The position numbers and the translations under genes are program-made. Under the pieces are notes generated by a model. The model had not been told where the DNA came from, made no database searches, and was given only the letters and a program-made list of their open reading frames with translations. DNA of 56,468 nucleotides from assembly GCA_021157895.1 (NCBI GenBank), contig JAGGVQ010000007.1:1-56468 (forward strand), read 5' to 3'. Of the stretch, positions 9,724-24,018 are shown one piece after another. Within the stretch, counting starts at the first letter, position 1; every line of letters starts with the position of its first letter. Source of the stretch: Dehalococcoidia bacterium. GTDB taxonomy: Bacteria; Chloroflexota; Dehalococcoidia; GIF9; AB-539-J10.

Positions 9724-10191
9724 TCATCTCTCCTTAATATCAGGTATCTTGCTGATACTCATACCCGAAATTGCTGGATTTCCCCGCAGCAACATCTTTC
9801 GCATTATCATTCCCACGACCTGTATTTTATCACCGACCATTACATCTGATGGGAATGAGGTAAATATGATCACGGGGATGGTTCCTGTATTATCCCTTAT
9901 GCTTAGTAGTGGGCGATTCATCCATCTGAATGAGATCTTTTCTACAGTGCCTATTACCTTGACTGGCTCGCCTATTCTACTCATATTGATGTTCTGTATT
10001 TTTTCAAGCTTTAATCTAGCGGCATGGGCCTCGTCTATTTCAGAGGATACTTGCTGGTTTAAGCTGGAGAAAATCATTGGTATAACTAGAAGCGCCAGAA
10101 GCATAGGAATAGCCAGTGTCAAGAGGTGGTAATCCCTGGTATTTACAATAGCGATAATTGTTGCTACCACCCCGAGCCCAAAGGCTATCAT
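9724..10191 (-). CDS. Membrane-anchored OB-fold-like hypothetical protein
   Basis: Two N-terminal hydrophobic helices, then GEPVKVIGTVEKISFRWMNRPLLSIRDNTGTIPVIIFTSFPSDVMVGDKIQVVGMI (OB-like beta pattern); in FDH operon. Confidence 0.6.
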   Translation of the reverse strand: MIAFGLGVVATIIAIVNTRDYHLLTLAIPMLLALLVIPMIFSSLNQQVSSEIDEAHAARLKLEKIQNINMSRIGEPVKVIGTVEKISFRWMNRPLLSIRDNTGTIPVIIFTSFPSDVMVGDKIQVVGMIMRKMLLRGNPAISGMSISKIPDIKER

Positions 10192-10225
10192 GGCTGGCAG
10201 CGATATTCTTGGTAGTCTTATTATC

Positions 10226-11113
10226 TTAATTGCTCGATTCCTTGGGTAGTTCCTTTCTGAAGGCGTAGAAGTAAAAGACAGCTATAAAAAGAAAACCACC
10301 GATTATATTACCTATGGTAGTTGGCAGTTCATTCCAGTACCACATGTCAACCATGGTGATTCCCCCATAATGTGATAACAGTCCGCCTACCTTATCGATA
10401 ACGTCAGGGTATTTGTTTACCAGCATCATTCCTGTTGGTATGAAGTACATGTTGGCTACACAGTGCTCAAATCCTGATGAAACGAAGGCCATGATAGGGA
10501 ACCATACCCCAAAGAATTTTCCGACGACATTGTCCGCGGTAAGAGCCAGTAAGATCGCAATATTGACCAGGAAGTTACAGCCTATCGCTTTCCAGAAGCA
10601 GGACCACAGGCCCCATCCCCCGGCCATCTTATAAGTTAGTGTTTTGGCGGCGGCGATGCCGACAGCATGCTCACCAAAGGCATTAACGGCCATCCCCGTT
10701 TCAGTTGCGCTGACAAAGGGTCCAGATGCCATCAGATAGGCGTAGAAAACTGAACCAACGATGTTGCCAATATATACCCATAACCAGACTCTTAGTACTT
10801 TTGACCAAGGGGTTTTTTTCATCATGGCTGCCATGGGCACTAGCATACAATCTCCGGTAAACAGCTCAGCCCCGGTTAGTACTATAGCGATCAATCCTAC
10901 GGGGAAAACTGCTCCGGCGATCAGCTGGGAAATGCCAGGCCCCATGATGCTGGCTACACCCGTACTGCAAACAGTGGCTAAGGCTCCCCCAATAGCGATA
11001 TATGCTCCTGCGAGGAAACCTCGCAGGAGCAATTGAAATACTGGAAGATTTGATTTGTAGACCCCTGCATTTCCTGCCATGAGGGTCATTTTTGCTGGTG
11101 GATTAAAGGCCAT
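10226..11113 (-). CDS. focA: Formate/nitrite transporter (FNT family)
   Basis: FLAGAYIAIGGALA, NIVGSVFYAYLMA, GFEHCVANMYFIPTGM, GNIIGGFLFIAVFYFYA motifs of the FNT family. Confidence 0.9.
   Translation of the reverse strand: MAFNPPAKMTLMAGNAGVYKSNLPVFQLLLRGFLAGAYIAIGGALATVCSTGVASIMGPGISQLIAGAVFPVGLIAIVLTGAELFTGDCMLVPMAAMMKKTPWSKVLRVWLWVYIGNIVGSVFYAYLMASGPFVSATETGMAVNAFGEHAVGIAAAKTLTYKMAGGWGLWSCFWKAIGCNFLVNIAILLALTADNVVGKFFGVWFPIMAFVSSGFEHCVANMYFIPTGMMLVNKYPDVIDKVGGLLSHYGGITMVDMWYWNELPTTIGNIIGGFLFIAVFYFYAFRKELPKESSN
11004..11030. repeat. Perfect inverted repeat inside the focA coding region
   Basis: GCTCCTGCGAGG-AAA-CCTCGCAGGAGC: 12-bp perfect stem, 3-nt loop. Confidence 0.9.
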
Positions 11114-11374
11114 GAGTTAAAATTCTCCTTTCTGGTGATTTAGATCGGCAGGCCCACTGAACAGCGATGGCATCAAGAGTAAAGAAGGTCGATGATTGTC
11201 TCTGTCTATCGGATGTACATTGACGACATAGCCTCAATCTTTTTGTTGCCTGAGATTTTATCACAGGGTAGATTGCTATTAAAGAGGTACCTTTTCTTAA
11301 AGAGCTGGTTTTTGTTTTTTGTGCCCTGCGAATTTACGTTTACTTAGCATCTCCTTTCCTGTTTTCTGGTGTGA

Positions 11375-13468
<2,094 letters not shown>

Positions 13469-13495
13469 GTTATGTTAAAAGGCTCTTTTTACATT

Positions 13496-14017
13496 CTATT
13501 GTAAGGGAAGTTCCTCTTGGATTTCTGCGATGGTGGTCTGGAACAAGTTGGTGTAATAGCTTGGTAATTCTGGGATGTTGAAGAATCTGGCATCCTCCAC
13601 TTCATCATTTGGGATTAGCTTGTCGTCGGTTACTTTTACGAGATATTGAACAATTAACATGTCTCCATAGATTTCCTTGTCCTCTCGCCGTGCTATGCCG
13701 ATCAGCTTTACTATTTCTCCCGAGGTTCCCGTTTCTTCCTTTAGCTCTCTCAGGCAAGCTTGCTCTGAAGTCTCTCCGCTCTCGATGAAACCTGAAGGGG
13801 AGGCCCATATTCCTTTTTTGGGAGGGATGCCTCTCTTGATTAACAGTAGCTGTTTGCCTTTTACTGCGACTGCTAGAGCTACCGGCAGAGGATTCTTATA
13901 ATCGACGAAGTCGCAGTTGGAGCAGCATTTTCTTGTCTTACCATCGATGAATCCTGCATGTAGAGGAGCTCCACAGATAGGGCAATAGTTATATTCTTTC
14001 ATCCTTGGAAGGGGCAA
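13496..14017 (-). CDS. NUDIX hydrolase with N-terminal zinc ribbon
   Basis: YCPICGAPL...CCSNCDF ribbon and Nudix box GFIESGETSEQACLRELKEETG. Confidence 0.9.
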   Translation of the reverse strand: MPLPRMKEYNYCPICGAPLHAGFIDGKTRKCCSNCDFVDYKNPLPVALAVAVKGKQLLLIKRGIPPKKGIWASPSGFIESGETSEQACLRELKEETGTSGEIVKLIGIARREDKEIYGDMLIVQYLVKVTDDKLIPNDEVEDARFFNIPELPSYYTNLFQTTIAEIQEELPLQ

Positions 14018-14068
14018 AGTCTATACTATAGTTTAGTTTATAATATAACATAAAGTGGGGAGACGTTC

Positions 14069-14644
14069 ATGAAGTTAATTGTTGGTTTGGGAAATCGGGG
14101 GAGGATATATGCGCATAATCGTCATAATATTGGGTTTCACTGCCTGAACTATTTCGCTAGGGTTCATGATATCCATTTTGACCGGCAGCAGTGTCGGGCC
14201 AGGGTAGGATTTGATAAAACTGGTGAATTGTTGTTGGTCAAGCCCAGCACTTTTATCAACCTCAGTGGTGAATCCGTTGCTTCCCTGGCACACAGGTATC
14301 ATGTTGCTGTCGAGGATATCCTGGTAATTTGTGACGACCTGGATTTACCCCTGGGTAAAGTTCGCTTGCGCCAAAATGGTGGGTCTGGAGGCCATAAGGG
14401 GATGAGATCTATTATATCTGAACTGGGTAGTGATGAGTTCCCTCGCATCAGGGTAGGTATTGGCCGACCGGCTGATTTCACGGGTGTGTCCACCACTGAC
14501 ACCGACATGATAGTTGATTATGTGCTTGGTGATATTACTTCACAGGAAGAGGAAATACTCAAGCCGGCGATTCTTAAGGTATCTGAAGCTATCGATTGTT
14601 TTCTCCAGCAGGGGATGGAGATAGCTATGAGCAGGTTTAACTAG
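14069..14644 (+). CDS. pth: Peptidyl-tRNA hydrolase
   Basis: LIVGLGNRGRIYAHNRHNIGF, VKPSTFINLSGES, DDLDLPLGKVRLRQNGGSGGHKGMRSI. Confidence 0.95.
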   Translation: MKLIVGLGNRGRIYAHNRHNIGFHCLNYFARVHDIHFDRQQCRARVGFDKTGELLLVKPSTFINLSGESVASLAHRYHVAVEDILVICDDLDLPLGKVRLRQNGGSGGHKGMRSIISELGSDEFPRIRVGIGRPADFTGVSTTDTDMIVDYVLGDITSQEEEILKPAILKVSEAIDCFLQQGMEIAMSRFN

Positions 14645-14686
14645 AAACGAGGATTTGGCAGGCACAGGTAGTGTATACTTTGTACT

Positions 14687-17464
<2,778 letters not shown>

Positions 17465-17486
17465 TGATATATCAGGAGGTAAGTAA

Positions 17487-18506
17487 ATGACGACGATTGG
17501 TATTAATGGATTTGGCCGTATCGGAAGGTTAACCCTCAGGGCAATCAAGCAATTGCATGGTAGGGATCTGGAAGTTGTCGCGGTGAATGATCTCACAGAT
17601 GTTAAAACTAGTGCGCACCTGTTTAAATATGATAGCACCTACGGTGTTTATCCTGGCACAGTGGAAGCCAAGGGAGATGCTATTGTAGTGGATGGGAGGG
17701 CAATCAAGGTGTTAGCAGAACGTGAGCCAGAAAAATTGCCCTGGCGAAAGCTGGGTGCTGAGATAATTCTGGAATCCACGGGAATATTTACTGGAATTCC
17801 AGATGCTCTTCGTCACCTTGATGCTGGCGCCAAGAGGGTAATTTTGACTGCTCGGTACAAGGGCAGTGCGGTAAATGCGGTTATGGTTAATATGGGAGTT
17901 AACCAGGATGATTACAATCCTGACCAGCACCAGCTGATTTCTATGGCTTCCTGCACTACGAATAGTTTGACTCCGCTTATGAAGGTCTTGCTGGATAATC
18001 TTGGTATTGAAAAAGCATTGATGACCACCATTCATTCTTACACCAATGATCAGAGAATTCTGGATTTTGGCCATAAAGATTTACGCCGAGCTCGTGCTGC
18101 TGCACTGTCAATAATTCCTACCACCACTAATGCTGCAGTAGCAGTCACTGAGGTTATCCCGGCGCTCAAAGGGAAGTTTGATGGAATGTCGATGCGGGTG
18201 CCGACACCTACAGGTTCACTCTCGGATGTCACTGCTATTGTTGGGCGCGATACTACCGCCGAGGAAGTAAATAGCCTGCTGAAGAAGGCTTCAGAGAATG
18301 AGATGAAGGGGATACTGGGATATACTGAAGAGCCGCTGGTATCCCGAGACATAGTGGGAACCACATATTCAGCGATTGTCGATGCCCTGTCTACGAGGGT
18401 GATGGATGGGAACATGGTTAAGGTGTTGACCTGGTATGATAACGAGTGGGCCTATAGTGCTCGGATTGCTGATCTTGCCATCTATATTGCCAGCAAAGGC
18501 CTGTAG
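17487..18506 (+). CDS. gap: Type I glyceraldehyde-3-phosphate dehydrogenase
   Basis: TTIGINGFGRIGRLTLRA, SMASCTTNSLTPLMKVL active-site Cys, WYDNEWAYSARIADL. Confidence 0.95.
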   Translation: MTTIGINGFGRIGRLTLRAIKQLHGRDLEVVAVNDLTDVKTSAHLFKYDSTYGVYPGTVEAKGDAIVVDGRAIKVLAEREPEKLPWRKLGAEIILESTGIFTGIPDALRHLDAGAKRVILTARYKGSAVNAVMVNMGVNQDDYNPDQHQLISMASCTTNSLTPLMKVLLDNLGIEKALMTTIHSYTNDQRILDFGHKDLRRARAAALSIIPTTTNAAVAVTEVIPALKGKFDGMSMRVPTPTGSLSDVTAIVGRDTTAEEVNSLLKKASENEMKGILGYTEEPLVSRDIVGTTYSAIVDALSTRVMDGNMVKVLTWYDNEWAYSARIADLAIYIASKGL

Positions 18507-18594
18507 AATGTCCTGGTAGCAGTGGGTACTGTTTGGGCGGGAATGCGTTATATATTAGCCCAATAAACTTTTCCTTATTCCTTTCGTTTTTCAC

Positions 18595-18600
18595 TATAAT
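18595..18600 (+). promoter_or_regulatory. Consensus -10 box TATAAT upstream of the sigma-factor gene
   Basis: TATAAT at 18595-18600, 13 nt before the ATG at 18614; no strong -35 seen. Confidence 0.5.
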
Positions 18601-18613
18601 AGACATCACGCCG

Positions 18614-19153
18614 ATGTCTAGTGAGAAAGATGTAGTCGCTCGAGCAATAAAGGGGGATGGGGAAGCTTTTACTCAGCTCTATGAGGCAAACTTCGATAGG
18701 ATATATCGCTATATTTACCTGAGAGTAGGAAATATATCTGAAGCTGAGGATTTAACCCAAGAGGTGTTTGTTAAGGCTATGGGAGCGCTTTCCTCATATC
18801 GCTGGCGGAATTTGCCCTTTATCTCCTGGCTGTTTCGCATTGCTCGCAACCAGGTTATTGATTACCTGAGGAAGAGGGATAAAGTGGTGACACAGGAACT
18901 GGATGACAATATTACTCTGCATGCAGAGTCGGGTCCTGCGGATATCACTGAACGGAAGCTTGAGATTGAGAAACTGGCGGGGTTAATCGACAAATTGTCT
19001 CCAGCGCAAAAGGAAGTGATTATCCTCCGTTTTAGCTCCGAACTCTCCATCATCGAGACAGCTACTGCCTTGGGGAAAAAACAAGGAACGATTAAGGCTT
19101 TACAGTATACAGGGATAATGGCGCTGAGGAATATGGTGTTTGAGGATAAATAG
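18614..19153 (+). CDS. ECF-type RNA polymerase sigma factor
   Basis: EANFDRIYRYIYLRVGNISEAEDLTQEVFVKAM, FISWLFRIARNQVIDYLRKRDK, C-terminal LSPAQKEVIILRFSSELSIIETA. ATG at 18614 preferred over the track start 18533. Confidence 0.85.
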   Translation: MSSEKDVVARAIKGDGEAFTQLYEANFDRIYRYIYLRVGNISEAEDLTQEVFVKAMGALSSYRWRNLPFISWLFRIARNQVIDYLRKRDKVVTQELDDNITLHAESGPADITERKLEIEKLAGLIDKLSPAQKEVIILRFSSELSIIETATALGKKQGTIKALQYTGIMALRNMVFEDK

Positions 19154-19969
19154 TTGATGACACAGCAAATGCAGGATGTATTGGTTCGGTGTATAGAGCG
19201 GTTATCTGCCGGGGATAGAGTGGAAAATTGCCTTAGGGATTATCCGGAGCAGGCTTCTGAGTTGAAGCCGTTGTTGCAGACTACCATTGCTGTTCGACGA
19301 AGTTGCTCTGCCGTTAAACCACGGGCGGAGTATAAAGCTAAGGTTTATGACTATCTGGAACAGTTATATTGTGATAGACAAGCCAGGAAGGGAAGAGGAT
19401 GGAGCTTTTTCGCCTGGCATAGGCATTGGGCTGTGGCTATGATAGCTGTTGTGATGGTGTTATTTTCTGGCATGGGGATAGTCGTGGCATCTTCTGGGGC
19501 TTTGCCTGGTGAGTCCCTTTATACGATAAAGCTGGTCACGGAGAAAGTAAAGCTGGCGACCTCTGTATCTGATATGCATAAGGCGAAATTGCACATTCAA
19601 TTTGCCGAAAGGAGAGCAGATGAGATCGCGCGGTTGGTTCGAGAGGGCAAAACTGAATCTATACCTGCTTTGACCGATGAAATTGGGAATCAGTTGAATT
19701 GTGTAATTTTTGGGTCTCGGGCAATGAAGAATTTTCAGGCAGGAGATTCCCAATTGCCTTCTACTGAGAATTTCTGGATGGGGAGTGCGGAAGAAAGTGA
19801 AGTTACCGAGATAATAGAATTGTTACACCAAAGTCGAGAGCGAAGCCTGCATGAATTGAATGATGCCTTGTCTCAAAGTTCATTGACGGCCTTACCCAGT
19901 CTGGAACAGGCCATAAGAGATACAAGTCAGGCTTATGATGATACACTGCTCATACTGGAGGGTGACTAG
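19154..19969 (+). CDS. DUF5667-like single-pass membrane protein, partner of the upstream sigma factor
   Basis: Cytoplasmic helical N-terminus, TM AVAMIAVVMVLFSGMGIVVASSG, then ALPGESLYTIKLVTEKVKLATSVSDMHKAKLHIQFAERRADEIARL pattern. Confidence 0.7.
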   Translation: MMTQQMQDVLVRCIERLSAGDRVENCLRDYPEQASELKPLLQTTIAVRRSCSAVKPRAEYKAKVYDYLEQLYCDRQARKGRGWSFFAWHRHWAVAMIAVVMVLFSGMGIVVASSGALPGESLYTIKLVTEKVKLATSVSDMHKAKLHIQFAERRADEIARLVREGKTESIPALTDEIGNQLNCVIFGSRAMKNFQAGDSQLPSTENFWMGSAEESEVTEIIELLHQSRERSLHELNDALSQSSLTALPSLEQAIRDTSQAYDDTLLILEGD

Positions 19970-20005
19970 CCTTTTGGAGAGGTAGTAACCAGGGTATAAT
20001 AAGCG

Positions 20006-21607
20006 GTGTCTATGGAATGGGAAGTTCTTTATCGTAAGTGGCGCCCGCAAACCTTGGCTCAGGTTGTGGGACAGCATGTGGTGACTGAGACTTTGTGTCA
20101 TGCTGTTGAGAAGGGAGAAATAGGGCATGCATATCTCTTTTGCGGTCCTCGAGGTACAGGGAAAACCAGCACGGCTCGTATTTTGGCCAAGGCCGTGAAT
20201 TGCCCCCAGCAGAAGGGGGGAGAGCCGTGCAATGCTTGTGATATTTGCACCTCAATCACTGAAGGCAGGGCTTTGGACGTGATTGAGATAGATGCTGCCA
20301 GCAATCGCGGCATTGATGATATTCGTAGTCTCAGGGAGAAGGTCAATTACTCGCCGCAGCGGGCCAGGTACAAGGTATATATCATAGATGAAGTACACAT
20401 GCTTACTGAGGCAGCGGCCAATGCGTTATTGAAAACCCTGGAGGAGCCTCCAGAGCATGTTATTTTCATCTTGGCCACAACGGAGCCTCACAAAGTCATA
20501 TCCACTATCATGTCGCGATGCCAGAGATTTGATTTTCGCCGTTTACCGCAGGATACTATAGCCACCAAGTTGGAGGGGATAAGTCATAGTGAAAACATAA
20601 CTATCGCTCCTGAGTCGTTGAGACTCATTGCCCATGTAGCTGGTGGAAGTCTTCGAGACGCGGAGAACATATTACAGCAGTTAATTGCTTATCATGGGCA
20701 CGAGGTTGATGCTGGTCAAGTTGAAGAGATGCTTGGAGTTAGTGAAGATTCGAGGATCGGACCTCTAGTCGCAAGCATAGTTAATAAGGATGTTTCCACT
20801 GGTTTGAAGATTATCAATATGGTTGGCAGTGATGCTGTGAATCTGCGCCAATTTACCCAGGGATTAGTGAAGGAGCTACGCGGCTTGTTATTAGCCAAGA
20901 CTCGATGTGGTGAGATTCTGGACGTCGCAGCTGATGATCTGGCAGAGATGGAACGATTGGTGACTGGAGTCGACGTTGGTTTCTTGCTGCGAGCGGTCAA
21001 GCGCTTTGCTGATATTGATTTTCGTGGCAATGGCTATTCCACGTTGCCTTTGGAATTAGCCCTGGTGGAGTGCACGTTGTCTCCAGTTGTAGTCTATGGT
21101 GAGTCTTCGGACTCGAGTTCAGAGAAGATAGAGCAAGCGGTGAAGGGGGAAGAGAAGAAGGAGGTTGTTGTCTTATCACCAGGCTCTACCGTATCTTCTT
21201 CGCTGAGCAAGCCTCCTGTTTCCGAGGATATTTCCAGTACTGTAGGTGAAAGCGATGCTAGTGATATCGATTATTTTCATGGTCAATGGGGGAGGTTCAT
21301 CGATTCTTTGCGGGGGGAGGGCTCAGGAGGTACTCTGGATGCGTTTTTACGGAGTGCCTGCGAACCGATAGGTATTGATAATGACACTCTGGTATTGGGA
21401 TTTTATTATCCTTTTCACAAGGAAAAGATCGAGGAGCCCAAGTATAAGAGTTTGGTGGAGAAAAAAATCAAGGAGATTTTTGGCAAGCCTTATGCTGTAA
21501 AGTGTGTATTAATTGATTCTAAGAAAGACACGTCGCTGAAGCGCAGTAAAGGTAGTCCCTTAATTCAGGCGGCGCTGGAAATGGGGGGTAAAATCGAAAA
21601 TGGATAA
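20006..21607 (+). CDS. dnaX: DNA polymerase III subunit gamma/tau
   Basis: YRKWRPQTLAQVVGQ, GPRGTGKTSTARILAKAVNC, CNACDIC, IDEVHMLTEAAANALLKTLEEPPEHV. Confidence 0.95.
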   Translation: MSMEWEVLYRKWRPQTLAQVVGQHVVTETLCHAVEKGEIGHAYLFCGPRGTGKTSTARILAKAVNCPQQKGGEPCNACDICTSITEGRALDVIEIDAASNRGIDDIRSLREKVNYSPQRARYKVYIIDEVHMLTEAAANALLKTLEEPPEHVIFILATTEPHKVISTIMSRCQRFDFRRLPQDTIATKLEGISHSENITIAPESLRLIAHVAGGSLRDAENILQQLIAYHGHEVDAGQVEEMLGVSEDSRIGPLVASIVNKDVSTGLKIINMVGSDAVNLRQFTQGLVKELRGLLLAKTRCGEILDVAADDLAEMERLVTGVDVGFLLRAVKRFADIDFRGNGYSTLPLELALVECTLSPVVVYGESSDSSSEKIEQAVKGEEKKEVVVLSPGSTVSSSLSKPPVSEDISSTVGESDASDIDYFHGQWGRFIDSLRGEGSGGTLDAFLRSACEPIGIDNDTLVLGFYYPFHKEKIEEPKYKSLVEKKIKEIFGKPYAVKCVLIDSKKDTSLKRSKGSPLIQAALEMGGKIENG

Positions 21608-21905
21608 GTCCTTATTGCGTCAGGCGCAGCAACTTCAGGAGAAAATGGCCAGGGTTCAACAGGAACTGGGTGAAGTTACGTTGGAGGCAAGTAGTGGAGG
21701 AGGGGCAGTGAAGGTTGTTATTGATGGACATCAAAAGGTTCGCTCGGTAGAAATAGCTCCTGGAGTAATTGTCGATAATGATATTGAGTTATTGCAGGAC
21801 ATGGTGATGACTGCTATGAATGAGGCCGTTCAGAAGTCTCAGGAGCTGGCCAGTAAACGATTCAGTAGCCTGAGTGGAGGGCTTAATATACCCGGCTTGA
21901 TGTAG
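21600..21905 (+). CDS. YbaB/EbfC family nucleoid-associated protein
   Basis: LLRQAQQLQEKMARVQQELGEVTLEASSGGGAVKVVIDGHQKVRSVEI; overlaps the dnaX 3' end as usual for this pair. Confidence 0.95.
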   Translation: MDKSLLRQAQQLQEKMARVQQELGEVTLEASSGGGAVKVVIDGHQKVRSVEIAPGVIVDNDIELLQDMVMTAMNEAVQKSQELASKRFSSLSGGLNIPGLM

Positions 21906-22059
21906 TAAAGCACATCCACTATGGTTATTGGTCTTCTCATGGGCATGTTTGTCATTGTAATAATAATGTCGTCGGCATTTCATATTGACAATGCCCGTGT
22001 AACAAATTACAATCCCCCGCAATTGGGAACAGCATGATAAGTTGTAAGGTGATTTAAGC

Positions 22060-23556
22060 TTGCAAGCTGACTGGCAGCCCAAGCCCGGTGACAAGTTTGT
22101 TCATCGTCCTCGAACCAAAGCCCATCCTTTGATACGAGCCTTGGGGGTTTCTGGGTTGTTTGGCGCTGGCTATGGCAATGTTGGTTCTTCCATATATTAT
22201 GCCCTGGGACTAGTGGCGTTGGTTGCTCTGGGAGCAACCCCCATTTGCCTGCTTATTGCTGGCGTATTTTTTGTATTTACGGCTCTTTCCTATGCTGAGG
22301 GTACAGCCATGCTTCCTGGAGCTGGAGGCTCGGCCAGCTTCGCTCGTCACGGATTTAATGACTTGGCTGGTTCCATTGCTGGGTGGGCGTTGGCATTTAG
22401 CTATATTGTTACCATAGCCATTTCAGCCTATGCGGTGCCTTCCTATCTGGGGTATTTCTGGGCACCACTGAAAGATTCTGCCATCCTCGGGACATCTGCT
22501 GCCATAGCGATTGTCTTTTTCTTGATGTTGCTAAATATTGTTGGTATCAAGGAGTCTTCGATCTTGAACGTTGCTTTTGCCATTCTTGATGTGTGTACGC
22601 AGGTTATCATTATCGTCTTGGCAGTAGTATTTTTATTGCAGCCGCAGCTATTGTGGCATCGCGTGATTGACTATTGGCCCTCGTGGTCCAGTTTAGTTTT
22701 CGGCATTGCCATGGCCAGTATTGCCTATACCGGGGTGGAGACAATTTCTCAGCTGTCTGAGGAAACCAAGAGGCCTGCTGTTAATGCCCCCAGGGCACTA
22801 CTTTTAATGATGGTGGTAGTGCTGGTTCTGTTTGCTGGTATATCTGTGGCGGGCTTCTCGGCGATGACTCCATCAGAGTTAGCCATGGAGTGGGCGCGGG
22901 ATCCTGTGGCAGGCATCGCCCAGCAACTATCGGTTATCTTGATTGGGGAAGGCATGGCACAGGGCTTGTTGCTTGCGCTATGCAAGTTTTTACCTGTGCT
23001 GGTCGCTATACTGGCAGCTACCATATTAGTAGTGGCTACCAATGCCGGACTTATGGGTATATCGAGATTGACATTTTCCTTGGGCAGATTTCAGTTGATT
23101 CCGCTAGCTCTATCTCGAGTACACCATAAGTTTAAAACCCCGTACCGGGCTATAATTATTTTTGCTGTTATGGCTATGGCGTTGATTAGTTCCGGTTATT
23201 TTGCTCCAGACACTTTTATCATTCTGGGGGGCCTGTATGCCTTTGGTTCTTTGTTCTCCTTTGCTCTGTCGCATGCCTCGATATTGCGATTGCGGGTGAC
23301 GCAGCCTGAGCTTCCGCGTCCCTTTAAGCTAAGGGGTAATATTAAATTGCGGGGATATTATTTACCGATAACTGCTATTTTGGGCTTGATAGCTACTGTT
23401 GCTGTTTGGTTAGTGGTTGTGGTTGTGCAATTTGATACTGTCTGGATTGGATTTGGCTGGATGGCAATAGGTATGCTTGTATATTATCTGTTTCGGCGTC
23501 ACAAAAAGCTCCCACTGGTGGGAAGAGTCCAGGAGATTAAGGCCTCCGTTGACTAG
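22060..23556 (+). CDS. APC-superfamily permease (amino acid or possibly K+ transporter)
   Basis: Multiple hydrophobic helices; GLFGAGYGNVGSSIYYALGLVAL and YAEGTAMLPGAGGSASFARHGF; TTG start with SD aaggtga. Confidence 0.85.
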   Translation: MQADWQPKPGDKFVHRPRTKAHPLIRALGVSGLFGAGYGNVGSSIYYALGLVALVALGATPICLLIAGVFFVFTALSYAEGTAMLPGAGGSASFARHGFNDLAGSIAGWALAFSYIVTIAISAYAVPSYLGYFWAPLKDSAILGTSAAIAIVFFLMLLNIVGIKESSILNVAFAILDVCTQVIIIVLAVVFLLQPQLLWHRVIDYWPSWSSLVFGIAMASIAYTGVETISQLSEETKRPAVNAPRALLLMMVVVLVLFAGISVAGFSAMTPSELAMEWARDPVAGIAQQLSVILIGEGMAQGLLLALCKFLPVLVAILAATILVVATNAGLMGISRLTFSLGRFQLIPLALSRVHHKFKTPYRAIIIFAVMAMALISSGYFAPDTFIILGGLYAFGSLFSFALSHASILRLRVTQPELPRPFKLRGNIKLRGYYLPITAILGLIATVAVWLVVVVVQFDTVWIGFGWMAIGMLVYYLFRRHKKLPLVGRVQEIKASVD

Positions 23557-23586
23557 AAAAAAAAAGCGGCGTAATATCACGAATCG

Positions 23587-24018
23587 ATGATGGTTAAGAA
23601 GATATTGGTCCCAGTGAGAGGACGTGGTGCTGATGATGATGCTTTAAAATTAGCTTGTACCGTGGCACAAAAGTCTAAGGCTGAGGTTTATGTGCTGTAT
23701 ATTATTGAGGTGGCAAGGGATCTTCCTCTGGATGCTCATGTTGACGAGGAAGTGGGGAAAGCAGAGGAAGTTCTGACTCATGCCGAGGATATTGCTGCTG
23801 ATATTGGTTATGACATCGACACTGATTTGATACAGTCCAGGGATATTGGTTCTGCCATTGTTGATGAAGTTGTCCAGAGAAATGTAGACCTGGTTGTGAT
23901 GGGGATTGGTTACCGTAATCCTCTGGGCAAGTTTGATTTGGGCGACATTATTCCTTATGTTCTCAAGGAGGCTCCCTGCCAAGTGCTGGTATATCGCGGA
24001 TATAAGCCTTCCGAATAA
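23587..24018 (+). CDS. Universal stress protein UspA family
   Basis: KKILVPVRGRGADDDALKLACTVAQKSKAEVYVLYII and VVMGIGYRNPLGKFDLGDIIPYVLKEAPCQVLVYR. Confidence 0.9.
   Translation: MMVKKILVPVRGRGADDDALKLACTVAQKSKAEVYVLYIIEVARDLPLDAHVDEEVGKAEEVLTHAEDIAADIGYDIDTDLIQSRDIGSAIVDEVVQRNVDLVVMGIGYRNPLGKFDLGDIIPYVLKEAPCQVLVYRGYKPSE

Noticed and set aside
21450-21480. A7 run in dnaX (GAGAAAAAAATC) as a programmed -1 frameshift site
   Set aside because: It lies near the 3' end of the gene, so shifting would barely change the product; no clear downstream stimulatory structure seen.
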